A DNA stretch of 64,000 nucleotides. It comes from Datisca glomerata. Taxonomy: Eukaryota; Streptophyta; Magnoliopsida; Cucurbitales; Datiscaceae. Shown here one piece after another: positions 46,420 to 57,978 of the stretch. The notes below the pieces were generated by a model. That model was not told where the DNA came from and made no database searches. It was given only the letters and a program-made list of their open reading frames with translations. The stretch lies in the NCBI GenBank assembly GCA_003255025.1, contig QANY01009387.1, forward strand, positions 2,765,307 to 2,829,306, given 5' to 3'. Position numbers and translations under genes: made by a program. The stretch's first letter is position 1, and every line of letters begins with the position of its first letter.

Positions 46420-48480
46420 AGATAATGAATAAAATTGTCAGCAACATATTAAAGTATGAAATCTTTAATGAATGGTAGCTAGTACGGTTCACTAAGCATT
46501 ATGAATGCATGTGATATAGATCCAGATCATTGATGTGGATAGACATCTTAATAAATGTACTTTATATAATGAGTTCTATATGACTAGATCGATGAGAATT
46601 AATATATTTATCAACGTGCCGTTTATCATAAAGATTTAATACACATCAATTCGATGATCATATGTAGATCAGTCTGAATACTGAGTAGCTATGAACTCAT
46701 ATGCAAGTCTACTGGATTTTTTGGTTCACTTGTTATGATTTGTTTTAAAAACAGGCTAGTGAGTTTTATTTTGGAGATTCAGTGATATAGATGGTTGAGA
46801 ACATGATCTTACAAGATTTGGAATCCAAGCTTTCCTAGCGGATCGTATATTGGTTCCGTTAAGTGTTAAATCTGGAACTGAGTGATTATTGAGCTTAAAT
46901 TTATAATAAGATAATAAGTTAGCCAATCACTAGTTGATTAATGATACTTAAGGATTAAGAGGTAATTAGAAGGGTAAAATGATAATTTTAATCAGTTCTA
47001 ATTTACGAACCAGTAATTAGAGAACAAAACTACATGAAATGATTATAAAAGTGGACTACATGAGAATACTCTGTAAATATAATATATAATCTCTAAGAGT
47101 GCAATTTCATATTTATAGTGGAGTAATAATGAAATTAATAAATAATATTATTTAATTAAAGAGTTTAATTACTAATATGATTTATTGGAGTTTAGGATTA
47201 CAGGTCCATGGTCCCAAGTCACCCATGTACTACGCAGTCTAGAGAGTGAATATTTCAGGATATGAGAAAATGATTTACATGCAAAGGAATTTTTATTTTG
47301 ACTCAAGTACATAATTATGAGATAAATATGTGTCATTAATTAATTAAAAAAAGTTAATTAATTGAATTATATGAGTGTGTGTGTGTGTGTGTGTGTATAT
47401 ATAATATAATTATCGATAATTGAGATAAAATATCTAATTTATGAAATTAGATAATTAAATTAATATTAGATAATAATTTGGATCAACGAAATCTGTTATT
47501 TATGAAATAACAGATAATTTAGTTCATATAGATAATCAGATATGTTAGTTCATTAAAATAAATATTTAATACGCAGTAATTGTCATGTGTCAATCACTGA
47601 TTGGGTATTAGATATTGGCATGAACTACTATAATGCCACTATTATAATGTCATGTGGCACTACAGTAATGGATGAGTAACATTGTAGTACTACAAGACAC
47701 TATAGAGGTGCCGTGAGGCACTGTGCTGCCCCACGACACACTGTAGTGCCATGTGACACTACAGTTGTGCACAATAGCAGTGGATCTCACTGCTATTGGT
47801 AATTTTATAATCAAATATTATTTTAATTATCTCAAAATATATTATACACCATTATCAAGAAAAATAAATATACAGATATTATTCTGATAGCCAAAGATAT
47901 TCAATAATTCAATAAGTTGAATTAATTAGAATAATCAGAGAATCAGTTCATCAATCAAGAGTTGAAAGAAGAACATAACTCTTAAGGAGTGATTTTTTTA
48001 CGATTAATATCTAATCAAATCTTTAAAAGAATCATCATCACGTTCTTATAGAGAATTGTCTCACAAAAAGTCATTCTTAGTAAAATCTCTAGATCTCGTG
48101 TGTTGAGTACATCTAAAAACAAAAAAGTGTCTTCGTTATATTTTATGTGCCCACACACATCCTAGAGCATTGAGGATTGGCATGGAAGATCTTGGTGTGG
48201 ATCTCAGAGTCTGTTGATCGTTGGAACGATTTCGTGGGAACAGAGAATCGATTAGTTTCGCGAGGACGCTTGATTTAGATTACAAGAGATATATGATTCC
48301 TAACCTTGTTTGTTGTAAATTTAATATATAAATATATAATGGATCTAACTAATTGAAAATGAATTTTTAACAAAAAGTATTTTTTGGTTATCTTAGCGTT
48401 GCGCAATTTTATTTTATTAAAAGTTTTGATTTTATTAAAAATTTAATTTTTAAAATGGCCAGGCGCCGCGACGACCAACA
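46420..48480 (+). repeat. Copia-family LTR, copy C (opposite orientation, 5'-truncated)
   Basis: Reverse-complement match to copy A from agataatgaataaaattgtc to the end gacgaccaaca. The first about 175 bp of the LTR (from TGTTGGGGG) are missing. No internal copia sequence is attached. A GT-microsatellite lies near 47378-47394. The host LTR lost about 290 bp at the same junction, so insertion or later recombination deleted both. Confidence 0.8.
47620..47795. repeat. Palindromic minisatellite in LTR copy C
   Basis: Several degenerate units of the gtgccacgtggcac palindrome type, for example ccactattataatgtcatgt, tagaggtgccgtgaggcact and cactgtagtgccatgtgaca. It has more units than copy A, at the matching position of the LTR. 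Confidence 0.65.
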
Positions 48481-48754
48481 ATAATGAGTGCATCCGAGAC
48501 CATAGAGGGAGGATAATCATTCCCCTTCTTTTCATTATTATTCTAATCAACTCATATAAATTAGGAAGCCTATATAAGACCAGTGTATTAAGTGAAACTG
48601 GGGCATTCAACACAACTCAAACAAATAACAATTCAGAGCATTTACTCCTTACACACACACACACACTCTCTCTCTCTCTCATTAATACTCATATAAATCG
48701 ACATATATCAATACTTTTTTCCTTTGATCCCTGGTTAGTGGAAAAAATCTTTTA

Positions 48755-49443
48755 TATTTTGGTGTTTTCATTGAGAGTTGAGTGAAAAGATCAAGAGACT
48801 AACCCTACAAGACCATAAACAAGGCTAGAACCAAATCCAACGCAGCCTTAAATGAGGACAACAGAACCAGAAATAGAGATGACCACGTTGATCAACCAAC
48901 CCCATCGACGGAAATGCTGCAGATGAGCCTAAATGAGATGCATGAGATACAACGAAGGAACGCTGAAGAAATACGTAATGCATGGTAGAATGTGCAAGAT
49001 CAGATCAATACACTATAATAGGAACTTGCAACAACGCAAGCAGAGGTCAGTCGACAGGTGAATGATGACGAACAGGAAAATAACAATGAACAGGAAGCCC
49101 ACTTTGGGGGTAACCGCCGAGATGGAAGATGAGGAGACCACGAGAATAGTGGAAACGTACGACGAGAAAAAGAAGTCCAGTCGCAGAACCTCGTGAAGGA
49201 GGTTACGGGAGAGGCTCGACAATCCCGAGTCATGTCGAAGGAAGCGGTAGAAGAACTGTTGGATAAAAATGATGGAAATTAGGAATCTCAGGAGTACAGG
49301 AAAACCAACCTTGAATCTCTTATCCAATCACCATTAAGCCAAATGTCCTAGCGGCAATCGTACCCAAAAAAGGAAACACAAATCCCATAGACCATTTTCG
49401 ATGATTCAAAAAAGACATGGCGTTGTACTAACATGATGGCAAG
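48755..49443 (+). other. Tat-element primer-binding region and leader
   Basis: Right after the LTR, ttttggtgttttcattgaga (from about 48757) resembles the tttggtgctttcattgagag-type sequence I recall at this position in plant Tat elements. The primer-binding site should begin at tggtg, about 48760. The leader then runs into broken gag-like sequence (ggaaatgctgcagatgagcc onward), with no long ORF. Confidence 0.5.
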
Positions 49444-50243
49444 TTGATGTGCAGAATGTTCCCCACTATCCTAGATATGACGTCTTTAAAGTGGTATCAC
49501 TTCTTGCCGATGCATTCAATCGCGAGCTTGGCTATCATGTCCTCCATTTTCATAGAGCAATACTCTACTTACCGTACGCTAATGGAAGACTTGGAACACC
49601 TGATGACAATCTCTACCAAGGGAGGGGAATCCCTGCGGGAGTACACTCATCGCTTCAAAAATGAGATGGCCAAGGTCGAGAACTATGACAACCGATTTGC
49701 TAGATTGACTTTGCGACGAGGTCTAGACCCAGAATCACCCATTATTTTGGATATGTTCAAAGTGAAGCCCCTTTCTATGACACAAGTTTTCCAACGAGCA
49801 CAAGCTTACATTACCCTAGAGGAAGAAATGAAGAATATGTGGAGAACGGTTGAACGGAATAAAGAGGAATCCTGAAAGTGAGAAAGAAGTGTAGGACATG
49901 AAATAGGAAGCATGACAAAATAGAAACAATAGATGGGAGGAAAATCTAACAAGAATGGAGTACGAACCGGAGGCGGGATCTTGACAGAATCCACCAAAGG
50001 GATAAAATCTACACACCGTTGACCACTCTGGTCAACCAAATACTGGAGACAATTAAAGACAAACCTTGGCTGAAAAGACTGGCCCCGTTCACCAAGGAAC
50101 ATAGCTACAAGGATAAAGAAAAATATTACTCCTACCATAAGAGCAACGAGCATTATACGCGAGACTGTTTCCAGCTCAAAAACTATATTGAGCAGTTGAT
50201 CAAAGAAAGGTGCCTTAGCCAATTTGTGAAAAAGGATGAATAG
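49444..50243 (+). pseudogene. Tat-element gag remnant
   Basis: 49444-49875 encodes SIASLAIMSSIFIEQYSTYR, GESLREYTHRFKNEMAKVEN and DMFKVKPLSMTQVFQRAQAY, the conserved core of Tat Gag (retrotransposon gag domain). After a stop and frame change, 50019-50243 reads FTKEHSYKDKEKYYSYHKSN, then EHYTRDCFQLKNYIEQLIKE. This is the CxxHxxxGHxTxxCxxLK-type region that ends Gag in this lineage, here with the first Cys changed to Tyr. Broken between 49875 and 50019. Confidence 0.75.
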
Positions 50244-50317
50244 AAATGTGAAATTGAGGAAAACAGTCGAGAAAAAGACAAACAAGACAAGGGGAAGTAA
50301 CCCCTCCAAATTGTCAC

Positions 50318-51062
50318 ATGATTATCGCATTAACTGAACAAGAGGGGATGACAAAAAAGGAAAGGAAGATATATTACAAGAGGCCAATGTTAGAAAGACA
50401 TCAGAAAAATCCCTCAAGCGGCAATAGGGATTCGCCGCTAGTGTTCAACGATTCTGATCTAGAACACGACATAGACCACAATGATGCCCTCGTCATTTCA
50501 ATACAAGTTCACAATTGCTTGTTGAGGAGGGTGTTGGTGGATGATGGGAGCGCAGTAAACATCCTNATAGAGATTCACCGCTAGTGTTCAACGATTCTGA
50601 TCTAGAACACGACATAGACCACAATGATGCCCTCGTCATTTCAATACAAGTTCACAATTGCTTGTTGAGGAGGGTGTTGGTGGATGATGGGAGCGCAGTA
50701 AACATCCTGTGCCAAACGATCGTGGAAAAATATCCATGAGAAACCAGAAGTTGTAAGGGACCTCACAACCACTGATTGGCTTCAACATAACCATAAGCTA
50801 CTCGGAAGGAGCTCTAACTCTCCCAGTGAATGCATAGCCTTTTAACCATATGAATGAATTCATGGTGCTGGGCATGACGTTCCCGTACAATGAAAGTGTG
50901 CCCTCAACCTTCTACCAAGTGTTGAAGTACCTACCACCAGACGGAGTAAAGACGATAAGAGGCGATCAGACCGTGTCTCACATATGTTCAGTGACCGCAT
51001 TGGAATCTGTTAAGAAAAAGGCTATGGACAAGTCTGAAGGAAAAAGACCCACGAACTTATAG
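50318..51062 (+). pseudogene. Tat-element protease and linker remnant
   Basis: 50430-50560 reads SPLVFNDSDLEHDIDHNDAL and NCLLRRVLVDDGSAVNI. VDxGSSxNIL is the active-site motif of Tat proteases (here VDDGSAVNI). 50850-51062 reads EFMVLGMTFPYNESVPSTFY and GVKTIRGDQTVSHICSVTAL, the conserved end of the protease and its linker. A 142-bp duplication with an N at its centre lies between them; one of its copies is probably artificial. Confidence 0.75.
50424..50708 (+). repeat. 142-bp tandem duplication around a single N
   Basis: 50424-50565 and 50567-50708 are each 142 bp and differ only at two bases near their starts (ggattcgccg against agattcaccg). A lone n at 50566 separates them. Such a near-perfect duplication bounded by an unresolved base looks like two overlapping contig ends that were joined without merging. 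Confidence 0.95.
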
Positions 51063-51640
51063 CAATGACAGGATAACGGGCAAGATGGCCTGAGGTACGA
51101 GGTGGGAGAAGTAACATAGACCGTATTTTTGGAAGAAGGGACCCAGAAAATGATGAAGTTGACGCCCGGGAAGAATATACAAGTCTATGTTAATGACATG
51201 TTGGTCATAAGTAAGAAGTGGGAAGACCACATCCAGGACCTTGAAGAAGCCTTTTCTGTTCTAAGAAGAAATTCCATAAAGCTGAACCTAGAGAAGTGCA
51301 CTTTGGAGTAGCGGCGGGAAAGTTTCTTGGGCACCTCGTTACACAATGGAGAATCGAAGTAAACCCAGACTAGGTAAAGGAAATCACAGAAATGAAGTCC
51401 CACCGGAACCTCAAACAAATCCAAGGGTTAACGGGAAGATTAACTACTTTAAATAGGTTCATCTCTAAGTCAACAGACAGATGCAAATCTTTCTTCGAAA
51501 GATTGAGGAAAAATTCTGCGAGCGACTGGAATGAAGAGTGTGAAGAAGCCTTTGCCAAGATTAAGGAGTACCTAACAACTCCCCCTTACACTCCAAACCT
51601 ACTCTTGGTGAACAACTTATGTTATATGTAGCTATCTTAA
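51063..51640 (+). pseudogene. Tat-element reverse transcriptase, internally deleted
   Basis: After tacgaggtgggagaagtaac the reading jumps to GTQKMMKLTPGKNIQVYVND and MLVISKKWEDHIQDLEEAFS. YVNDMLV corresponds to the catalytic YVDDMLV, so one catalytic Asp has become Asn. The connection region follows, with EITEMKSHRNLKQIQGLTGR, LNRFISKSTDRCKSFFERL and EECEEAFAKIKEYLTTPP. The fingers and most of the palm, which normally lie between the IRGDQ linker and YVDD, are absent; only about 60 bp separate them. The deletion and mutated active site rule out activity. Confidence 0.8.
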
Positions 51641-52470
51641 TAGGGACAATCAGTGTAGTACTTATCAAAGAATAGGAAAGGAAAAAGAAACATGTATACT
51701 TCGTGAGCAAAAATCTTGTAGCGGCAGAAACGAGATATAAATGGATGGAGATCCTGTACTGGCCATTGTAACTACATCACGGAAGCTAAGGCCTTATTTC
51801 CTAGCCTACAACATCAATGTGTTAACTGATTCTCCCATTAAAAGCCTTTTTACACTCAACGAAGGCATGCATGAGAATATCAAAGTGGTCAATTGAGCTG
51901 AGCCAGTACGAGTTACAAGCCCCAAACTTCAATAAAATAGCAGGCGTAAGCAGATTCTATAGCAGACTTCACAGAAGGGGAAGTTGAACGGGAAACCCAC
52001 CAAACGGGAGAATATGGAACCTGGAAACTTTTTCATGATGGTGCTTCAAACAATAGAGGGGCAGGAAAAGGGGTAGTAGTACAAACTCCCTTAAGAGAAA
52101 TATTAGAACACTGTATCTCCTTCAGATTCAATGCTTCAAATAATGAAGTAGAGTATGAAGCACTAATCGCGGGAGTATCCCTACTACGGGAATATGTGGT
52201 AACTGATGTAAATACATTTTGTGATTCCATGTTAATTGTGAAGCAGGTCACAGGGACGTAGAAAAATATGAACGGATGGTGAATTATTTGCAACGGGTAA
52301 ACGATCTCCTCAGCAAGCTAAAAAATTTAAGAGATCCAGCAAATTCTGAGAACTTAGAATGGGCAAGCAAATGCCTGGCAAATCTAGGATTTTCGTTATG
52401 CCTCCCTTACAAAAGGGATGTTTCCTATGGAAATTCTAAAGGAGCCAAGCATCTTGCTCGCGTGGAATAA
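51641..52470 (+). pseudogene. Tat-element RNase H remnant
   Basis: Around 52015-52260 the plus strand reads WKLFHDGASNNRGAGKGVVV, then FNASNNEVEYEALIAGVSLL and CDSMLIVKQVTGT, then a stop. HDGASN, NNEVEYEAL and DSxLIVxQV are the three catalytic blocks of the plant-type RNase H domain found in Tat elements. The D, E and D residues are kept. The tether before it (51641-52014) is decayed but shows fragments such as LTDSPIKSLF. 52276-52470 continues the pol polyprotein (MVNYLQRVNDLLSKLKN). Confidence 0.75.
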
Positions 52471-52489
52471 CGTGGCTAATGTAGAAGTT

Positions 52490-53640
52490 GAACGAGAACC
52501 CAATTGGCAGGACGGCATAATTCATTTCCATGAAGAATGAACACTTCCTAAAGACAAACTACTTGCCAAGAAGGTGCAACAATGGAGTGCCAAGTACATG
52601 ATGATTAATGGCTATTATATAAGAAAATGTTTGCAGGACCATACCTGAAGTGTCTACGGGAAAAAGAGGCCCAATATGTGTTAGCGAAAATTCATGAGGG
52701 CATTTACGGAAACCATACTGGGGGCATATCACTAGCCCATAAAGTCATGATAAAGGATACTAATGGCCCTGAATGCATTAGGATGCCGAACAGTATGCAA
52801 AAAGGTGCAATAAGTGTCAACGTTTCACGCTTGTAGCAAAAATGGCCCTCAAAGAACTTAAAATCGTGGCTAGTCCTTGGCCGTTCATGCAGTGGGCCCT
52901 GGACATTGTTGGGCCACTCCCCATGGCACCCGTCTAAAAGCATTTTTTATTGGTAGCAACATATTATTTTACTAAGTGAATCGAGACTGATTCATTTGCC
53001 AAATTCTTGAGGGAGAAGTAAATGAGTTCCTATGGAAAAACATGGTGTGCGGTGCAGGTACGGGATCCCCCAAATCTTGATATCTGACAACGGACTTCAG
53101 TTCACCGGGAACTTAGTAAGAACATTTTATGAGGACCTGAGGACCACAAACCACCTCTCCACGCCTTACTACCCACAGGGGAACGAGCAAGCAGAAAGAT
53201 AACACCTGGTCATACTTGATAACCTAAAGAAATGGCTGGAATCCGCCAAAGGAAAATGGGTGGAAGAGCTACCCGCAGTCTTAGGGGCATATAGAATGAC
53301 CCCTAAAGAGAATAACGGAGAAACCCCATCCGCGCTAGATACGGAGCAGATGCAGTCATTCCTATAGAAATTGGGAGCTGCACCATCAGATCTGAGCTAA
53401 ATGAACAACAAAATGGAGAACTCCTAAAGAATAGTCTTGATGAATTAGAGGAAGACGGGAAGCGGCTCTGATCAGAATGACCCATTACAATCAGAAAATG
53501 AGATCTTATTTCTAGAAGAAAATAAGGAAATGAGAATTCCAAACAGGAGATCTAGTCCTCAGAAAAAAAATTTCAAAAGAAAGGGAAGCTCGAGCCAACA
53601 TGGGAGGGATCGTACATCATTATCAAAATAGGTGAAAGCG
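52490..53640 (+). pseudogene. Tat-element integrase remnant
   Basis: The zinc-binding part is near 52660-52840 (AKIHEGIYGNHTGGISLAHK). The DDE core reads FMQWALDIVGPLPMAP (first Asp), ISDNGLQFTGNLVRTFYEDL (second Asp) and STPYYPQGNEQAER (Glu). KKWLESAKGKWVEELPAVLG and AYRMTPKENNGETPS follow. Stops occur after LPMAPV and after NEQAER. The C-terminal part has TFQTGDLVLRK-like sequence near 53540. There is no chromodomain, which agrees with the Tat lineage. Confidence 0.8.
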
Positions 53641-53689
53641 GTTAATATCAAAATAGGTGTATAGTGTGACCTATTTCCCGTGGTTTTTT

Positions 53690-53900
53690 TCATAACTCCT
53701 ACTCTCAGAAAGAACTAAGGACATACAAAGTCATTGGGAGAGACAGTTCATAAGCCCTACTCTCAGAAATAACTAAGGGCATAAAAAGTCATTAGGAGGT
53801 ACAGTTCATAAGTCCTACTCCTAGAATGAACTAGAGACGTGAAAAGTCCTTGAGAGGGGCATCCCATAAGCTCTATTCTCAAAAGAAAAAATAACTAAAG
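53690..53900. repeat. Tandem repeat after pol, period about 59 bp
   Basis: Three and a half units, each ctactctcagaa(a)taacta, aagtcattgggaggtacagt and tcataag with variants. In reverse orientation they match units in the LARD interior near 25870-26040 (attatgagctacccgctccc, ccaatgactta). A tandem array at this place is common in Tat-type elements. Confidence 0.8.
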
Positions 53901-54401
53901 GAGGAAAAAACCATAGAAGTAGGCGACTCACTTCATCACAATAGGAATAAAGAAATTGCAACAAACAGAAGGGAGAACGGACCCATTTCATTATAAACGA
54001 GAAGAGAATTCCAGGCTCAACATATGGAAAGTAGAAACGATCAAAACAGGTAAACATACTCTTGCCTAGGCGTTCCTTGAAAAATATTTTAAGTGTTTAA
54101 TAACTAAGTATCAAACTAGTTGATAAGTTTCTTTACATAACTGTCTGAAAAGTTAACCATGGAAACTGTTAAAAAAGAAAAGAGTCTTTCCAGTCCTAAA
54201 TTGCTTATGGAATTTTCTAAGCATTCAAGAAGGCTCGAGAAAGTTGATTGATGAATTTATACTAAGTGTTAAGATGAAGGGAAATGACAAAGCATATTGA
54301 AGAAAGAAATCAAAGTGAAAATTACAAAATGATTTCTAATTGCTTGGTTAAAGAAAATGTGGGAAAATGTAAAATGCAAGGAAAGGAAAAAAGAAAAAAT
54401 G
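53901..54401. other. Tat-element interior between repeats and antisense ORF
   Basis: AT-rich, non-coding. No primer, promoter or gene that I can support. Confidence 0.4.
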
Positions 54402-56497
54402 CTAAGTCTCCACGTCCTCGGGAGTAAAATCAGCAGCCACATTAGTGGTGGAAGCTGGAAGCTCGGCCTCAGGGTCAGCGGGCATGCCAAGAAGTTAAAC
54501 AAGTGACATGCATGGAGGTTTATCAGCCTTGGCATCCCGGTAACCCGTCGTATAAGTCATTTGCTCGTACTCATCAACCAAGGCCTGGTATTCAGCCTCG
54601 AGTCCAGCCTTCCATTCGCGTGACTTAGCCAAAGCCTCCTCTACCTCAACCAATTTTTCCTCGACAACGATCAGGTTCTCCCTGCTTACCTCGTTAACCT
54701 TCTCTGCGTCCCCCAAAGACTCCTCAAGCTTTGATTATTTAGCCGTGGCCGCATCAAGCTTGGAATTCAAAGGGGCAACAACCCATTAAAGATCAGCTTC
54801 CACCTTCTTCAGGTCATCCCGTTCCACGACAATGGCTCCATGAGCCTTGGTGGTCTCCATCACTTTTCTCTTTTAACCAGTCATCTCTTCTTCAGTGGAG
54901 TGAATATCCTCTTGAAGCCCGTTGTGAAAGGTCACCGCCTGTTCAAAAAGGGTTAGTAAACAAATTGGTAAGGAAGTTATGTATAAAAACTAATGATGTA
55001 AAAAGACAAAAGGAAATGGAAGTAGCTGCATCAGAGTATGACTCGGGCTGATGACCTTATCATAGATGAACATCTGGCGGAGTGTAGGAGCTTCCACACC
55101 ATTCATGATCCCCTTTGCCACCACTTATGAAGAGCGAGGATTCTTCAGGAAGCTGACATTGGCAGGAACTGGTGGAGCCACAGGGTATCACTTCCCCCTC
55201 CAAATGCGCATCACCTCAGATAGACGCTAAGAACCAGAGGGAGGAGGGGTTGACGTCCTGGCAGGCGGGGGAGGGGTGTGATAGTCCTCCCTCGAATAGG
55301 AGCATCCTCAGTAATGGTGCCAGGGAGATCGACCACGACAGGGGGGGATAACATTGGAAGTGAGAACGAGGGGAGATACATCACCTAAAAGGTCGCCTGA
55401 CGAACTAACAGCCCTTCTGGCATTTGTTCTCGCCAGGCGTCCCTCACAAGTTGCTTCGCAAGCATTTTGACATTTCGAGCTCATCCTAGGCAAAGCGGAA
55501 CCTTGCTTCCTCCTCAGCCTCTTTTCACCTCGCTTCCTATTCTCTCTCCTCCTTATCCTCTTCCTCCCGCTCAGATTCTGAAGTGTCAGATGAACTAGAT
55601 GATTCAGCACGACGGAAGAAGTGAACAATAATGGAAACGGCCCAGGAGACTTCTTGAATTGATGACGAGGGAACGACGATATCCACTTTAGGAACCGAGG
55701 AAACAACAACCTCAATCTCCATCCTCGGATCAAGCAAGTCCTTCCAATCCCGTTATGGGCAACTGTAGGCAGCACGGTGTCGCACGGCTACGTCTTTCAA
55801 AATAAAAAGTTTCTTGTTCAGGTTTTTGTCTGCACAAAACAAGAACAAATAGGTTGTTAGTATTTAAAAATAGGTTGTTAGTATTTAAAAACAAAAGCAA
55901 CAATAAAATAAAAAAGTGAAGCAAAAGCGGAAAAGGAAAGAAGGAAGGGTAGCTCCAACCACTGACTGAACTCTCCCCAGATTCGGGGAACGACCTTGCG
56001 GCCGTCACCGCCCCAGCTCCCGCCAACAAGGAGAGTCCCTTCCCCCAGCCTTTATCCTCGCTGGGGAGGTAAGTAACTAGCCCTCCCCACTTCTCACTCG
56101 CGCGATGAGCTAAGTAATGGGACAATCCATGCCTTTTCACTAACACATGACACGTATCTCATCTACACCCATATTCAAGTTATGCCTCCTATTGAGGGCT
56201 TCAATCTCTAAAAGAACCATGTAAGTGTTAGAGGTGTATTGGGAAGGGGCAAGGTTGAATGTACTAAAAAATTCTTGAAAAAAGAGGAGAGAACTGAAGT
56301 TTTAACCTTAAGGCTATGTACATCAGGGCTAGAGAGATCTGGCAAGGGGGATTACACAGGAACTATTTAAGGATTCCTTCCCCAAAACCATAGACTACGT
56401 CTGGCGAGAAGGCATCCTAATGAAGGGCTAGAAAGTGGTTGAATTCATCTTGACTTCTAACTAGGGGAACATTAACCTTTAATGGATGCTCCTCCAT
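54402..56497 (-). pseudogene. Antisense ORF of the Tat element, broken
   Basis: On the minus strand it starts at 56497 (MEEHPLKVNVPLVRSQDEFN). It continues out of frame as VVYGFGEGILK and ALRLKLQFSPLFSRIFQY-like text, then KWGGLVTYLPSEDKGWGKGL near 56110-56040. It runs through a Ser/Glu-rich linker (SSSSDTSESEREEEDKEERE, about 55610-55540). A coiled coil, VEEKLVEVEEALAKSREWKA, precedes YTTGYRDAK, and the end is AADFTPEDVET at 54402. This is the layout I know of aORF proteins in Tat-lineage elements: an N-terminal plant-specific domain and a C-terminal coiled coil with GYxDA. A TTTTGTGCAG acceptor near 55832 suggests an intron. A 22-bp unit, aaataggttgttagtattta, is doubled at 55848-55888 inside it. 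Several stops are present. The function of aORFs is unknown. Confidence 0.7.
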
Positions 56498-57294
56498 TAC
56501 TACCAGGGAAAGAAAAATTGAGCAGAAAAGCAAGAAGAGAAACAACGAAGACAAAGTAGGGAAGAAGGAAGACTTACAAAAGGGAGGGATGTGAGTGAAA
56601 AGAAAAAAAATGAAGAGACTACTTTGTGATATATGTTGGAAAACGTGGTGCACGCGCTGCAGAGGCATTGTGGCTTTAAAAATTTATAAAAATGAATCGT
56701 ATGTCTTTTCGATAAAATGAAAACAAGCGCGACGCGACAGTTTCCAAAATAAAAACTTTTATTAAAAACTCTTTTCAATCAGGATCTATTATATATATTA
56801 ATATATTAAATCTAAGAGATACATGGATATGAATTATATACATCTTGTAGTCTATATCAAGCGTTCTCGCAATCCAATGATCTTGCGTTCCCACAAACAA
56901 CGGACTTCGAGATCTATACCAAGATCTTTCAAGCCAATCCTCAAACACACTATGGAGTGTGTGGGCACGTAGAATAATTCAAAGACATTTTTTCTGTCTC
57001 TAGATGTACTCAACATATGAGATCAAGCGATCTAGTTACAATGATTAATTTAGTGAGACAAATCTTTGAGAGAATACGATGATTATTTTTTCAGAGTTTT
57101 AGATTAACTTTTTATCACATAGAAAATTCACCATGATAGCAATTGTGTTCTTCACTCACCATTAACAGCTCTCAACTGATTTTAACCAACACTGAGATCA
57201 TTAGAATATATATATTCTAGATAATGGCATATCATATTTTTAGCAATAATCTAAAAATAATATTTAATTTCAAAATTATCATTGCAGTGAGATC

Positions 57295-57447
57295 CACTAT
57301 AATATGTGTACAACTACAGTGTCACACGGCACTGTAGTAGTTGTGAGCTATCACAGTGCCACACGGCACTACTGTAGTATCGCGTGACACTACAGTATTA
57401 CATCTCCACTACTATAGTGCCACGTGGCACTACAGTAGTTCATGTCA
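57295..57447. repeat. Palindromic minisatellite in LTR copy B
   Basis: Four to five units, including agtgccacgtggcactacag (about 57416), a near-perfect palindrome with a CACGTG core. Others are agtgccacacggcactactg and tgtcacacggcactgtagta. It has the highest unit count of the three LTR copies. Confidence 0.75.
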
Positions 57448-57978
57448 ATCTTTAATTCTCAATCAGTGATTGACACATGACAATTATTATGAATTAAATA
57501 TATATTTTAATAAGATAAATATTTAGATATTAGTTAATTCAAAATTAACATTTCTGATTATCCCTATCAACTAACTTATCTTTTATTTCACAAATAACAG
57601 ATTTAGTTGATTCAAATTATCATCTAATAATAATTTATAATTATCTAATTTCATAAATTAGATATTCTGTCTCACTTATCAATAATTAAACAAACTAATT
57701 GATATAATTATTTATATATATAGATGTAATTTCTGAATTTATATATCAAAATTCAATAATTAATTCTTAATTAATTAATCACACATAATTACATACTTGC
57801 CCTAAAATAAATTTTTTTTTACACGTCAGTCATTTTCTCATGTTCTAAAACATTCACACTCTAAATTGCGTAGTACAGAGCTAACTTGGATCATGAACCT
57901 ATAATCCTAAGCTCCAACAATCTAGATTATTAATTAAACTCTTTAATTACATAATCTTGTTTATTAATTCCATTATTG

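Larger units (their letters stand above)
46140..48754 (+). repeat. Tat-element 5' LTR, invaded by LTR copy C
   Basis: LTR sequence 46140-46419 matches 60600-60855 (for example aaatgaagaacggccagatg against aaatgaagaacgaccagacg). Sequence 48481-48754 matches 61147-61404 (for example aagtgaaactggggcattca, identical). About 290 bp of LTR present in the right copy (60856-61146) are missing here, replaced by copy C. Contains AC and CT microsatellites at 48653-48682. Confidence 0.8.

Noticed and set aside
47378..47400. GT repeat as a functional site
   Set aside because: Simple microsatellite expansion inside LTR copy C, absent from copies A and B.
49000..49327. Minus-strand ORFs rich in Phe and Ser
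   Set aside because: They are shadows of the plus-strand gag leader of the Tat element.
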